Below, one piece after another: positions 36,274 to 46,207 of a stretch of DNA of 64,000 bases. The notes beneath the pieces are model-generated. The model saw only the letters and a list, made by a program, of their open reading frames with translations. It ran no database searches and was not told the DNA's origin. The stretch is from Methylomicrobium lacus LW14 (lineage in GTDB: Bacteria > Pseudomonadota > Gammaproteobacteria > Methylococcales > Methylomonadaceae): assembly GCF_000527095.1 (NCBI RefSeq), contig NZ_AZUN01000001.1:930001-994000 (forward strand), in the 5' to 3' direction. Position 1 is the stretch's first letter. Each line of letters begins with the position of its first letter. Position numbers and translations under genes: made by a program.

Positions 36274-37269
36274 TTAAAATGCATCCAGAATCGCCTGCTT
36301 TTTTGCCGCATAGTCTTCAGCCGAGATTAATTCGGCGTCGAGCATATTTTTCAGTTGCGCGAGCTTTTCGACGGGGCCGGCGGCTGCATTGTTGCTGTTC
36401 ATCGCCTGCGCGATGTTTTGGCCGAAGCTGATGCCGGCGCCCAGTCCCATGCCCATTCCCGCGCCGCCGCCTTCGTTCCTTGCCGCTTCGCGCAGCGCTT
36501 CGAGCTGCTGAATCTTCGCATAATCCAGTCCGACTTCCTTGGCGGCTTGCGCCTCGGCGGTCATGTCGGCGATCCGGTTGATGCGTCTTGAGGTATCCTC
36601 ATCGAAATCGGTGCCTTCTATCCGAAAATCGGTGATTTGGAAACCGAGTTCGGCGAACAGAGTAGTCAATTTTTCGCGGACTCCAGCCGCGATTTCTTCC
36701 CGGTTCGCGTCGATATCAACATAGCCGAAGCGGCTGGTCGCCAAAAAATCGCCCAGCGGTTGGCCGAGCCGCGCGCCGATCACCTGTCTCAAGTCGTCAA
36801 TCAAAAAACTGTTTTGGCTGCCGACCACATTCACAAAAAAGTTGCCGGGCTCGTGGATCCGGTAACTATAATTACCGAACGCTTTCAGGCCGACCGGAAA
36901 TTTATAGAGCGGGTCCAGGTATTTGATGACCGATGTGGTCCCCCATTTTTGGTCGAGGATCACGGTCTTTCGGAAAAAATAGATCCCGACCTTATGCTCG
37001 CTCTCGAAAAACTGCATGAATTTGCTGATCGTGGTCCAAAACGGGATGTTGTCGGTTTTCAGATCGACCAGGCCTTCGTCTTCGTAAACGGCCTGCACCT
37101 TGCCTTGATAGACGAAGATGCAGCCCTGCCCGGGACCTACGATCAGCTTGGAGGCATTTTTGATTTCGTCGCCGTTATCGGTCCATTGCTCGAACAGCGC
37201 ATTTGGACTAGGATTTTCCCATTCGATGACCGAACGCAGTTGGCGTTTTAAACCGTCAAAAAGTGCCAT
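36274..37269 (-). CDS. SPFH-domain (virion core protein/YdjI-like) protein with SHOCT tail
   Basis: A 331-residue protein. The N-terminal half has the SPFH pattern of the family annotated as virion core protein (VIEWENPSPNALFEQW; YPFWTT-like segment; LIVGPGQGCIFVYQGK). A helical region near residues 210-250 (INRIADMTAEAQAAKEVGLDYAKIQQLEAL) is followed by a Gly/Met-rich stretch. A C-terminal SHOCT-like helix pair (LAQLKNMLDAELISAEDYAAKKQAILDAF in pieces) ends the protein. GGAG precedes the ATG. It is divergent from a TPM-like/Tim44-like operon and is probably part of the same membrane-associated system; the function is unknown. Confidence 0.75.
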   Translation of the reverse strand: MALFDGLKRQLRSVIEWENPSPNALFEQWTDNGDEIKNASKLIVGPGQGCIFVYQGKVQAVYEDEGLVDLKTDNIPFWTTISKFMQFFESEHKVGIYFFRKTVILDQKWGTTSVIKYLDPLYKFPVGLKAFGNYSYRIHEPGNFFVNVVGSQNSFLIDDLRQVIGARLGQPLGDFLATSRFGYVDIDANREEIAAGVREKLTTLFAELGFQITDFRIEGTDFDEDTSRRINRIADMTAEAQAAKEVGLDYAKIQQLEALREAARNEGGGAGMGMGLGAGISFGQNIAQAMNSNNAAAGPVEKLAQLKNMLDAELISAEDYAAKKQAILDAF

Positions 37270-37333
37270 GGTGTTGCTCCGTGTTGCTGGGATGAGGGAT
37301 TGTAATGATTATATATGATGGCTGGACCGGCTT

Positions 37334-37957
37334 ATGAGAAAAAAATCGACGACTGAATTTCAAACACGGCTATGGGAAGCCGTTAATGCGATCGAGCAGG
37401 ATTCACGGGTGGAAGTGGTGGTGGTCATTCGACCGCGCTCGGAGCATTACCGCGACATTGCGTTGCTCTGGGGCATTGTCGCCGCGTGGCTCAGTTTTAC
37501 TTATCTGATGTTTGCGCCCGAACTGTTCGAGGACTGGCTGATTTACGATGCGCCGCTGTTCGCGTTTGTGGTCGGCTATTTGATCGCGAATATCCCATGC
37601 TTGACACGGCTCAGCATACCGCAAGCGCGACTTCGAAGGAATGTTGAAATCATCGCGAGAGCCTTGTTTCAAAAGGGCGGCATTCAGCACACGCGGGCCA
37701 AAACCGGGGTTTTGATCTACTGTTCATGGCTCGAAAAAATGGTTTACATCCTGCCCGACCGAGGCGCCGAAATGGCGTTGCCCGCGGAGGAGTGGCAGAC
37801 CTTACGCGCCGGCTTGCAATCCGTTTTTTCAGGCGGCGAGCCGCGAGAAAGGCTGCTCGAGCAATTGCATCAAGCTCGCCCGCTTTTCAATCGCTATCTG
37901 CCTCCTGTCGCGCGCGACATGAATGAACTGCCGGACAACGTGGAAATCGACTTATGA
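37334..37957 (+). CDS. TPM-domain-like membrane protein
   Basis: A 207-residue protein. The first 35 residues (TTEFQTRLWEAVNAIEQDSRVEVVVVIRPRSEHY) resemble the beginning of a TPM domain, and a later part KTGVLIYCSWLEKMVYILPDRG is the second TPM half. Two membrane segments (about 42-60 and 70-90) are inserted between them. The stop overlaps the start of the Tim44-like gene (ATGA), so the two are translationally coupled. No enzymatic activity can be assigned. Confidence 0.65.
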   Translation: MRKKSTTEFQTRLWEAVNAIEQDSRVEVVVVIRPRSEHYRDIALLWGIVAAWLSFTYLMFAPELFEDWLIYDAPLFAFVVGYLIANIPCLTRLSIPQARLRRNVEIIARALFQKGGIQHTRAKTGVLIYCSWLEKMVYILPDRGAEMALPAEEWQTLRAGLQSVFSGGEPRERLLEQLHQARPLFNRYLPPVARDMNELPDNVEIDL

Positions 37958-39468
37958 GGGCGTTCATTCTGCTTTTGGCATTATCGATCGTCAGTCTATC
38001 GTGGTTGAATTCGGCGGAGGCGAGACCCGGCGGCGGGCATTCGAGTTCCGGGCACCACTCGTCTTCATCGCACAGTTCATCGTCACATGGTTCGTTTTCG
38101 CACGGCTCTTACTCATCGCACGGTTCCTCTTCGCATAGTTCCCGTCCGATGAGCAATGAGGAACTGGTGATTTTTCTGATCATCGTGATTGTCTTCATCC
38201 TCATTAAAATGATGGAAAAAAGGCGAAATGCGGACTCGTCGCTGGCCTCGATGCCGACGCCGGTCATCCGCGCCAGACGGCAGGATCAAGTCAAACAGCA
38301 GTTGGCGCTGCTCAAACAAAGCGATCCGAATTTTTCAGGCATCTTGTTCCTGGATTTCGTGCATTCGTTGTACAGCAAGTTCTACAGCTATTCCACGCAT
38401 CCCGAATTTCGCTACCTGAGCCCGTTTCTGGGTGCCGATCTGCAACGGCATTTCGATCGGGCCGGACCGTGGACGATCACCGAGGTCGTGATCAACGGCA
38501 TCAAGTGGCAGGAGATCAATACCGAAGATCCTAACGGCGAGACGATTTGTCTGGTGATCGATGCGAATTACACCCTGGACCTGCGAGGCAAACGGACCCG
38601 TTACGCGGTCACCGAACGTTGGCAGTTCAAACGCAAGAAAGGCCTGCGTTCTCCGGAACCGGAGAAGATGCAATCGCTCTGTTGTCCGCACTGCGGCGCG
38701 CCGGCGCAATTCACCGATGCCGGCTTATGCGAATACTGCGCCCGGGTGATTCATCAAGGCGACAGGCAGTGGTATTTGGCCCGGCGCGCGGTGCTGGAGA
38801 CCACAGCGCTTGCCGCCGCCGATGCCGTCTCTTACGCGGAAGAGCAGGGCACCCATCTGGAGACAATCAAACAGGCCGACTTGCCCGAGCAAATGCTGCG
38901 CTTTCAGCAACAGCATGGCCTATCGGACTGGGAGGATTTTTGGCGGCCGTTTGTGGACGATGTCGTGAGGGCTTATTTCATCTCCATTTACAGTGCCTGG
39001 AGTCATCGCGATTGGCAGGGGGCGCGGCATTTGTTGTCGGACAGGCTTTTTGAAGCCAATTTATTCTGGCAGCAATTGTATGCCGAACAAAATTGGTTCA
39101 ACCGCCTGGACGATTTAAATATCGGGCTGGCCGAAGTGGTAAAAATCGAGCTCGACCCGTTTTACGAGGCAATCACGGTACGGATATTTGCATCCTGCTA
39201 CGACTACACCGAGGACGCCGGCGGAAAATTGATCGGCGGTTCCAAACGTTCTCTGCGCCGTTACAGCGAATACTGGACCTTCGTGCGCCGCATCGGCGCC
39301 GAAAAAAGCAGCGCGCCTTATAGCATCAACCAATGTCCGCAATGCGGCGCGCCCGCCGATAATATCGGTCAAACCGCGGTCTGCGGCTATTGCGGCGCCA
39401 AAATCAGCACCGGCGAGTTTTCTTGGGTGTTATTTTTGATGATGCAGGATGAGGCTTATGAGGGATAA
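37954..39468 (+). CDS. Tim44-like protein with two zinc ribbons
   Basis: A 504-residue protein. It has a signal peptide, then a Ser/His/Gly-rich stretch (about 25-65) and one membrane helix (EELVIFLIIVIVFILIKMM). Two Tim44-like domains follow (about 95-230 and 320-445), each trailed by a CxxC-x(n)-CxxC zinc ribbon: CPHCGAPAQF..CEYC near 233 and CPQCGAPAD..CGYC near 465. The duplicated domain-ribbon unit suggests internal gene duplication. Proteins of this kind lie with TPM and SPFH proteins and are thought to act in membrane protein handling; the exact job is unknown. Confidence 0.8.
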   Translation: MRAFILLLALSIVSLSWLNSAEARPGGGHSSSGHHSSSSHSSSSHGSFSHGSYSSHGSSSHSSRPMSNEELVIFLIIVIVFILIKMMEKRRNADSSLASMPTPVIRARRQDQVKQQLALLKQSDPNFSGILFLDFVHSLYSKFYSYSTHPEFRYLSPFLGADLQRHFDRAGPWTITEVVINGIKWQEINTEDPNGETICLVIDANYTLDLRGKRTRYAVTERWQFKRKKGLRSPEPEKMQSLCCPHCGAPAQFTDAGLCEYCARVIHQGDRQWYLARRAVLETTALAAADAVSYAEEQGTHLETIKQADLPEQMLRFQQQHGLSDWEDFWRPFVDDVVRAYFISIYSAWSHRDWQGARHLLSDRLFEANLFWQQLYAEQNWFNRLDDLNIGLAEVVKIELDPFYEAITVRIFASCYDYTEDAGGKLIGGSKRSLRRYSEYWTFVRRIGAEKSSAPYSINQCPQCGAPADNIGQTAVCGYCGAKISTGEFSWVLFLMMQDEAYEG

Positions 39469-39954
39469 GCCGGCGAGGCTTTCTCTGCCCCGAGCAGCCG
39501 CTTAGCGCATCCGTTTCCCATAGGCGCGCGTTGGGTTTTAGCGAGTCCTATTATGTTTGCAACCGCACTGAAGAATGCTATGGCTTAGGCTTATGTGACT
39601 TCGATACCGCCATTCGGTATGCCTACTGCCCAGTTCAATCGCTATTCAATGTTAAGATATAAATAACTGATTATTATCGGTGTTTTTGATAAGGCATAAT
39701 GGCTTTTCTTCAGGTTTTTGACTAGATCTTATTGTAGATAGGCAGGAGGCGCTCTCACCCTAACAAATTTTATTTGGAGTTTTTGAGTTCTAGATTCGCA
39801 GTCTTATGGTAATATTAAGAAAAATATTTCTGTAGATGGCCGCAGTTCTCCAGGCCGATGCAGAATCCGCCGACAGGATCAAGACCGCGAAGAAAAAATG
39901 AGATCGTGCGATGGATTTTTTTCAGCGCCCTGAAAGTTGAATTCGGGAGTGATC
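39469..39954. other. Intergenic region upstream of the multi-PAS kinase
   Basis: About 490 bp. No gene or clear hairpin is seen. The sequence is AT-rich from 39640 on, consistent with a promoter region for the downstream kinase operon. Confidence 0.35.
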
Positions 39955-42573
39955 ATGCAGACAGAATTCAAAATAGAACAGAATGCCTTATTTTTAAGCG
40001 CACTTTCGCCGCCTTTATTGAGATACGGCGCGTCGGTGTTATTGGTCGTGATTGCCGCTTTTGCGACAAAATATATTCAAGTAATCGGCGAGGAAGGCAG
40101 GGGCTTTTTGTTTTTGCTCGCTGTTTTTTACGCGACGTTGCTATTCGGCCGCGCTCCAGGTTATTGCGCTGCGATCGTATCGCTGCTTGCCCTCAATGCT
40201 CCAATGTTATTTCCGGGCGAGGATTACAGGCTTCATGACGTCTTTCTATTAAACGTCGGATTAGTTGCAGCGTCGGGTATCCTCATTTATGCCACGGCCT
40301 CTCATCGCAAGCTTACTCTGGCGCTGTGGGAAAGCCGAAAGGACTTGAATCACGCCCAGGCTATCGGACAAATCGGCAGTTGGGTTCTAAATGTGCAAAA
40401 AAACGAATTGCACTGGTCAGAACAGAATTTTCTGATATTCGGTATTCCCAAAGGAACGCCGCTGACCTACCAGACTTTTCTTTCCTGCGTCCATCCTGAA
40501 GACAGGGAATACGTTGACCGGATGTGGCGGGCAGGTCTGCGTGGAGAGCCTTACGATATCGAACACAGGGTGATCGTGGAGGAAAAGATCAAATGGCTGC
40601 GCGCCAGGGCCGAGCTGCAAGTCGACGGCAATGGAAAGCCGTTGAGCTGGTTCGGAACCGCGCAGGATATTACCGAGCGCAAGCAGGCTGAAACCGCGCT
40701 GGCGGCCAGCGAGGAAAGGCTTTTGCTGATTCTGCGCAGCGCCGAGCTGGGCTCCTGGCATTGGAACGTGCAAACAGGGGCGGCCGATTTCAATGATCTA
40801 TGGGCTTCGATGCTGGGCTGCCGGCCCGAGCAAATCGAACCGCATATCAGTGCTTGGGAAAAACGCGTCCACCCTGACGATTTGCCGCAAGTTAAGGCGG
40901 CTCTTGCCAATCATCTGAGGGGGCAGACCCCGCTTTATCGGAGCGAACATCGCCTACAGAAGAAAAATGGAGAATGGATCTGGGTATTGAATTGCGGCCA
41001 GGTTTATCAACGCGACAGCCAAGGCGAACCGCTGATGGCGGCGGGAGTGAATATCGATATCTCCAACTGTAAAAAAACCGAGGCGGAACGGCAAAAATTC
41101 GTCATGCTGGCCAACAACAGCAAGGAGTTTATCGGCATGTGCGATATGAATTTAATGCCCTTTTATATGAATCCTGCCGGCATGCAAATGGTTGGGCTCG
41201 ACAGCCTTGAGCAAGCCTTGCAAATCCCCGCTCAGCAATTCTTTTTTCCGGAAGACCAAGATTACATTTCGGAACATTTTTTGCCCAGGGTGATCCGCGA
41301 GGGCAGTGCCGAAATGGAAATCCGTCTGCGCCATTTCAAAAGCGGGGCCGCCTTATGGGTGATCCACAATGTGTTCCATATTAAAGATACCCAAGGCGCG
41401 CCGATAGGACTTGCCACCGTGAGCCGCGACATCACGGCGCGAAAAGTAGCTGAAAATGCGCATCGCAAAATCTCTCAGCACCTTAAGCTAGCCGTTGAAG
41501 CCGCCGCCGCCGCGCTTTGGGATCACGATCTGAGCACTGGCACTGTGTATTTCTCGCTTGAATGGAAACGGCAAATCGGCTACTTGCCTGACGAGTTGTC
41601 GAATCACTGGGAGGAATGGGAGACGCGTTTGCATCCCGACGATAGGGAACGCGTCCTGACCATGACCCGTGACTGTTTTGAAGAACGGCTGCCGACTTAT
41701 GAGCTGGAATATCGCCTGCGGCACAAGAACGGATCGTATCGCTGGATCCATACGCGGGGAGCGTTGTTATATGACGCCAAAGGCCAGCCTTGCCGGTTAC
41801 TGGGGTTGAATCTGGATATCACCTGCTATAAAAAAGCCGTGGAACTTAACGAACGGCGCAACAAAATGGATGAAGCAACCCGGCATCAAATCGCCATTCA
41901 GACGGCCGCCGCGTTCGTTCACGAAGTTAATCAGCCGCTTATGGCTGTTGCATCCTATACCGACATTGCGCTGCATTTGGTGGAGGAGGTTGGCAACCCG
42001 AGTCCTGAGAAACTCGCCCATGTGCTGAATAAAAGTTCTGAGCAAGTAGAGCGTGCCGGCCAGATCATACGGCAGTTAATGAATATGCTGCAAAAGGATG
42101 AAATAACCAGCGAGCCAGTGGTTCTCGATGACGTGGTTCATGAAGCCTGCGACCTCATCAGGGCCGAATCTAATCTGGGCGATTTCAACATCGAGCTGTG
42201 TCTCGCTCCCCAGCTGCCTCCGGTCCAGGCCAACACGCTGCAAGTCGAAAAAGTGTTCGTTAACTTATTGCGCAATGGCCTGGACGCCATGCAAGGCGCC
42301 GGCATGACTTCCGGTACGCTGACGATAACGACCGGTGTTGCCGATGACAATAAGACCATGGCGCGAGTCACGGTACATGACAGCGGCAAAGGCGTCGATC
42401 CGGATAAACTGAGTGTTATTTTTCAACCTTTTGTTTCAACCAAATCCAAAGGATTGGGGATGGGGCTCGCGATTAGCCGAGCCTTGATCGAGGCGCATGG
42501 AGGAAAGCTATGGGCGGAACAAAGCAACGATTCCGGTTTGTTTTTTCACATTAACTTACCTTTTGAGCCATGA
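39955..42573 (+). CDS. Multi-PAS membrane sensor histidine kinase (FixL-like)
   Basis: An 872-residue kinase from ATG 39955, which has GGGAG upstream. The N-terminus has a DUF4118-like bundle of membrane segments (about 17-105), followed by four PAS/PAC units (about 125-245, 250-370, 375-495 and 500-625), each ending in a DI(T/S)-type PAC motif. HisKA has FVHEVNQPLMAVASY with His656; HATPase_c shows NLLRNGLDAM, HDSGKGV and GLGMGLAIS. It overlaps the response regulator start by ATGA. The arrangement indicates integrated cytosolic sensing, but no haem- or flavin-binding residue was identified in the PAS domains. Confidence 0.92.
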   Translation: MQTEFKIEQNALFLSALSPPLLRYGASVLLVVIAAFATKYIQVIGEEGRGFLFLLAVFYATLLFGRAPGYCAAIVSLLALNAPMLFPGEDYRLHDVFLLNVGLVAASGILIYATASHRKLTLALWESRKDLNHAQAIGQIGSWVLNVQKNELHWSEQNFLIFGIPKGTPLTYQTFLSCVHPEDREYVDRMWRAGLRGEPYDIEHRVIVEEKIKWLRARAELQVDGNGKPLSWFGTAQDITERKQAETALAASEERLLLILRSAELGSWHWNVQTGAADFNDLWASMLGCRPEQIEPHISAWEKRVHPDDLPQVKAALANHLRGQTPLYRSEHRLQKKNGEWIWVLNCGQVYQRDSQGEPLMAAGVNIDISNCKKTEAERQKFVMLANNSKEFIGMCDMNLMPFYMNPAGMQMVGLDSLEQALQIPAQQFFFPEDQDYISEHFLPRVIREGSAEMEIRLRHFKSGAALWVIHNVFHIKDTQGAPIGLATVSRDITARKVAENAHRKISQHLKLAVEAAAAALWDHDLSTGTVYFSLEWKRQIGYLPDELSNHWEEWETRLHPDDRERVLTMTRDCFEERLPTYELEYRLRHKNGSYRWIHTRGALLYDAKGQPCRLLGLNLDITCYKKAVELNERRNKMDEATRHQIAIQTAAAFVHEVNQPLMAVASYTDIALHLVEEVGNPSPEKLAHVLNKSSEQVERAGQIIRQLMNMLQKDEITSEPVVLDDVVHEACDLIRAESNLGDFNIELCLAPQLPPVQANTLQVEKVFVNLLRNGLDAMQGAGMTSGTLTITTGVADDNKTMARVTVHDSGKGVDPDKLSVIFQPFVSTKSKGLGMGLAISRALIEAHGGKLWAEQSNDSGLFFHINLPFEP

Positions 42574-43262
42574 ACAATCAACCCAACGTTTTATTGATCG
42601 ACGACGATCCGTCGGTACGGGAAAGCTTAACTTTACTGATGGAGACTATCGGCTTTCCTATTCAAACTTATGAGAGTGCCGAAGCTTTCCTAAAGCAGTA
42701 TTCCCCTGGAAAACCGGGGTGTTTGATCCTTGATGTCAACATGCCGGGAATGAACGGGCCGGAGCTACAAGTCGAACTCGCCCGGCGAAAAATACAGTTG
42801 CCAATCATATTTCTGACGGGATATGGCGATATTCCGATGACGGTTCAGACGATCAAAGCCGGAGCGGTCGATTTTATGATCAAGCCGATCAAAGGTAGAC
42901 TACTGATCGAGCGCATTAGATCTATCTTTCAGCAAGATTCGCTCAAGCGCGCCGAGGTAAATCCAAATTCTCCACTTTGTGTTCGAATTTACGATTTGAC
43001 TCCACGGGAGAGGGAAGTGATGTCAATGGTTGTGGCAGGTTTTACCAATAAGGAAATAGCCCGACAATTGAGTATCAGCCACCGTACCGTCGAAATTCAC
43101 CGCGCGCGGGTAATGGAAAAGACCGGCGCCGGCAATCTGCTTGAGCTTGCACAGCTCTGCGAGCAGAGCAAGTTGCCTTCCGATAGGGCGATTCCCGTGG
43201 TAGGCGGCCAGAAAATCCAGACCGGAAACATAAATCTCGACGTTAAAGCCATCCAACGATAA
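42570..43262 (+). CDS. FixJ-type response regulator, partner of the multi-PAS kinase
   Basis: A 230-residue regulator. Receiver motifs are VLLIDDDPSV, the phosphoacceptor Asp55 in LILDVNMPGMNG and Lys in FMIKPI; the LuxR domain shows LTPREREVMSMVVAGFTNKEIARQL and the recognition helix SHRTVEIHRARVMEK. The usual FixJ length ends soon after the segment LLELAQLCEQ. The last about 27 residues (from SDRAIPVVGG to the end) are read from the antisense of a receiver-domain remnant and are probably an acquired tail. Confidence 0.88.
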   Translation: MNNQPNVLLIDDDPSVRESLTLLMETIGFPIQTYESAEAFLKQYSPGKPGCLILDVNMPGMNGPELQVELARRKIQLPIIFLTGYGDIPMTVQTIKAGAVDFMIKPIKGRLLIERIRSIFQQDSLKRAEVNPNSPLCVRIYDLTPREREVMSMVVAGFTNKEIARQLSISHRTVEIHRARVMEKTGAGNLLELAQLCEQSKLPSDRAIPVVGGQKIQTGNINLDVKAIQR

Positions 43263-43325
43263 CGAAGTACTGAGGGCGTCAAGCACGGCCTCGTCATCGT
43301 CAACCAAAAATATGGAGGCTTGGTT
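43190..43325 (-). pseudogene. Remnant of a FixJ-type receiver domain, antisense to the regulator tail
   Basis: On the minus strand the sequence reads IFLVDDDEAVLDALSTSLSL followed by GFNVEIYVSGLDFLAAYHG, clearly the first 40 residues of a CheY-like receiver. The homology stops near 43190, where the plus-strand regulator gene ends, and no start or remaining domain is present. It therefore looks like the 5' stub of a third regulator removed by deletion or inversion. Confidence 0.75.
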
Positions 43326-43479
43326 GGTCGTTGCCTTTCATCTAACCGTCGGCAGTAACCGAAAAAATGATGATACCGGCATTGCTTCGCCAGCGCCACT
43401 GGAAACGAATCAACGAGCCATAAATTTTCTTAATGCTTCGGATTTTGTCAATAATACCAAAAAGATAGAGCGTAACCCG

Positions 43480-46173
43480 CTACACGGGGGGGACGTCACT
43501 CCCAACACCAAAACCGGCGATATCATATCCGTGACAACGCATGACCAGATTGGCCAGCAGTCCGGTCCAGCCGGTTTGATGCGCGGCGCCGAGCCCCTGG
43601 CCGTTGTCGCCGTGAAAATATTCAAAGAACAACAGATGTTCGCGCCAGTCGGGATCGGACTGCCAGGGGCTATCGGCCGCAAAGGCCGGCAGGCGGCCGT
43701 CGGCATCGGGGCGGTAAAGATTGGCCATCCGGCGGGACAAGCAGCCGACGATTTCGCTCAGGGTCAACGCCTTGTCGCCGAGTCCTGGCGCAGAAACGGT
43801 ATAAGCGTCGCCGAGAAAACGGTGGAATTTTTCCAGCGCCAGGATCAGCGTGTAATTGGTCGGCAGCCAGATCGGGCCGCGCCAGTTCGAATTGCCGCCG
43901 AATAAGCCGGAATTCGACTCGCCCGGCACGTACTCGATCATGGCCTGACCGATGCCCGGCAAAACGCCCAAATCGCGGTGCTCGGCATGGACGCGGCTGA
44001 CGCTCCTGATTCCGTAAGGCGAGAGAAACTCCTGTTCGTCGAACAGGCGGCGAATGATCGCCGGCAGCATGGTGTGATCGACCAGCGACAAAAGGTGTTC
44101 GCCGCGGCCGTTTTTACGCGCGGGGCATGCGCAAATGGCATTTCCGTGGAACACGCCGCCGCTATGCTGGTTGAGCAAGGCGCGGAATCGAGGGACGTTC
44201 TTCAACAAGCGATTGTCGATGATTTCGCAGGCGAATAGAGGAATCAGTCCGACCCAGGAATAGACGTTCACGCGATGGTGCTTGCCGTTGGGCTCCACCA
44301 GCAAATCCTTGAAAAAACCGTCCTCCGGATCCCAAAGCGAAACCCCGGTTCCGGCATGGCCGGCGAGGGTGTTGGCGATATTCAGAAACTGCGTATAAAT
44401 CTGTATGGCCGCATTTTCATAATCGGGATCTTCGGTCGCCAACTCCAGCGCCATCACGGTCATGTTCAGCGCAAACATGGCCATCCAGCCCGTCGCATCC
44501 GACTGTTTCAGTTTATAGCCTTCCGGTAAGCGCCCGGAGCGGTCGAACACCGAAATGTTGTCGAGCCCCAAAAAACCGCCTTCGAATACGTTCAGGCCGT
44601 CGCGATCCTTGCTGGTGATCCACCAGGCATAATTCATCAACAGTTTGTGAAAAACGCGCTGCAGAAAATTGCGGTCGCCATGGCCGCGCTGTTGCCGTTC
44701 CATCCTGAAAACCTGCAACGCGCCCAAGGCATGCACGGGCGGATTCACGTCGCTGAAGGACCATTCGCAAGCCGGAATCTGGCCGCTCGGATGAAAATAG
44801 GTTTCTTTCAGCAAGACTTCGATTTGATGCTTGGCAAAATCGGAGTCGATCGAGCAAAACGCGATGCAGTGAAAGGCCAGATCCCAGGCCGCAAACCAGG
44901 GATATTCCCACGCATCCGGCATCGAGATCACCTCGGCGGCCCGAAGATGTTTCCAGCGCGCGTTCCGTCCGGCCTTGCGGATTTCCGGAGGCGGCAATTG
45001 ATCGCCTTGCAGCCAGCGCAGCACGTCATAATGAAAAAACTGTTTGGACCAGATCATGCCGGCCATGGCCTGACGAAAAATTCGAAGATCGCCGGCGTCG
45101 GCATTCGGCAGCAGATCGGCATAAAATCGATCGGCTTCCAGTCGGCGTTGTGCAAGAACGGTATCGAAATCGGCGAAAGGATCGGCCTCGTCCTGTGCGG
45201 TCAGCACCATTTCGATGATCTGCTCGCCGCCGCCCGGAACGGTCAGCACATACCATGCGGCGCATTTGGTGCCCGTTTGTTTGGGATTGACCGCGGCGAT
45301 GTCCTGATCTATCACCCAGCGGTGAAAGCCGTCCTTGACGTGGGGCAGGGCATTCGGAACCCCCCAAAGGAGGGCGCTGTTGCTTTCATTTTCAGTAAAT
45401 AACAGTTCCGCGCCTTGCCTGCCATGGAGACGGTAGTGATCAAGCTCCGGATGAGAGGTTTGGATAGCCCATCCGCATCGGCTCCCGTTTTCTCTTTTCA
45501 GCACGGGTTTATCGCTATGCTCGCCGCTCCAGTTCCAGGTATTGCGAAACCATAGCGTCGGCAAAATATGAACAGTGGTCTGATCGGGCCCCCGGTTGCA
45601 AACCGATATGCGGATATGGATTTTATTCGTGGAGGCTTTGGCATACTCGATGCCAATATCACAGTAACGCTTGTCGGCGAAGACGCCGGTATCCAACAGA
45701 TTGTAAGGCGGCTGATCGCGTCCGCGCTTTGCGTTTTCCTCCACCAGGCGGATATAGGGGAAAGCGGCTTGCGGATATTTGTAGAGATATTTCAGGTAGC
45801 TGTGACTCGGAGTCGCATCGTCATAAAAGTAATATTCCTTGACGTCTTCGCCATGGTTACCCTCGTTGCCGGTCAGGCCGAAAAGGCGTTCTTTTAGAAT
45901 CGGGTCCTTGCCGTTCCATAAGGCCAAGGCAAAACACAGGCGTTGTTTTTCATCCGAAATGCCGCCCAGGCCGTCTTCGTTCCAGCGGTAAACGCGGGAG
46001 CGCGCCTGCTCATGCGAAAAATGTTCCCAGGCGCGTCCGTCCGGGCTGTAGTCTTCGCGCACCGTGCCCCAGGCCCGTTCGGATAGATAAGGCCCCCACA
46101 AGCGCCAGTTTTCTTTGTGTTGGCGTTGATTCTCAAGCCGTTGTTGTTCGGCATTGGTTTTATCGTCAATCAT
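43480..46173 (-). CDS. GH63-type (MGH1-like) glucosidase
   Basis: An 897-residue cytosolic-looking enzyme (no signal peptide). The family traits are an N-terminal beta-sandwich (NWRLWGPYLSERAWGTVREDYS) and an (alpha/alpha)6 barrel with conserved aromatic and acidic motifs such as EYPWFAAWDLAFHC, EGGFLGLDNISVFDRS and NSNWRGPIWLPTNY. It resembles bacterial GH63 proteins acting on alpha-glucosides or glucosylglycerate-type compounds. AAAGGAGAG precedes ATG 46173; the frame extends to 46290 without a good start. A 17-bp palindrome lies 18 nt upstream of the start. Confidence 0.85.
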   Translation of the reverse strand: MIDDKTNAEQQRLENQRQHKENWRLWGPYLSERAWGTVREDYSPDGRAWEHFSHEQARSRVYRWNEDGLGGISDEKQRLCFALALWNGKDPILKERLFGLTGNEGNHGEDVKEYYFYDDATPSHSYLKYLYKYPQAAFPYIRLVEENAKRGRDQPPYNLLDTGVFADKRYCDIGIEYAKASTNKIHIRISVCNRGPDQTTVHILPTLWFRNTWNWSGEHSDKPVLKRENGSRCGWAIQTSHPELDHYRLHGRQGAELLFTENESNSALLWGVPNALPHVKDGFHRWVIDQDIAAVNPKQTGTKCAAWYVLTVPGGGEQIIEMVLTAQDEADPFADFDTVLAQRRLEADRFYADLLPNADAGDLRIFRQAMAGMIWSKQFFHYDVLRWLQGDQLPPPEIRKAGRNARWKHLRAAEVISMPDAWEYPWFAAWDLAFHCIAFCSIDSDFAKHQIEVLLKETYFHPSGQIPACEWSFSDVNPPVHALGALQVFRMERQQRGHGDRNFLQRVFHKLLMNYAWWITSKDRDGLNVFEGGFLGLDNISVFDRSGRLPEGYKLKQSDATGWMAMFALNMTVMALELATEDPDYENAAIQIYTQFLNIANTLAGHAGTGVSLWDPEDGFFKDLLVEPNGKHHRVNVYSWVGLIPLFACEIIDNRLLKNVPRFRALLNQHSGGVFHGNAICACPARKNGRGEHLLSLVDHTMLPAIIRRLFDEQEFLSPYGIRSVSRVHAEHRDLGVLPGIGQAMIEYVPGESNSGLFGGNSNWRGPIWLPTNYTLILALEKFHRFLGDAYTVSAPGLGDKALTLSEIVGCLSRRMANLYRPDADGRLPAFAADSPWQSDPDWREHLLFFEYFHGDNGQGLGAAHQTGWTGLLANLVMRCHGYDIAGFGVGSDVPPV

Positions 46174-46190
46174 GCTAACTCTCCTTTTAT

Positions 46191-46207
46191 CTATTATCAA
46201 ATAATAG
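46191..46207. promoter_or_regulatory. 17-bp palindrome CTATTATCAAATAATAG near the glucosidase start
   Basis: It lies in the 5' leader of the glucosidase gene. Close relatives are at 51150-51166 and 51318-51334, around the Tus-like gene. A repressor operator shared between the two places is plausible. Confidence 0.45.

Noticed and set aside
45568..45897. Plus-strand frame of 109 codons inside the glucosidase gene
   Set aside because: Antisense to a well-supported GH63-type gene; no independent evidence for expression.
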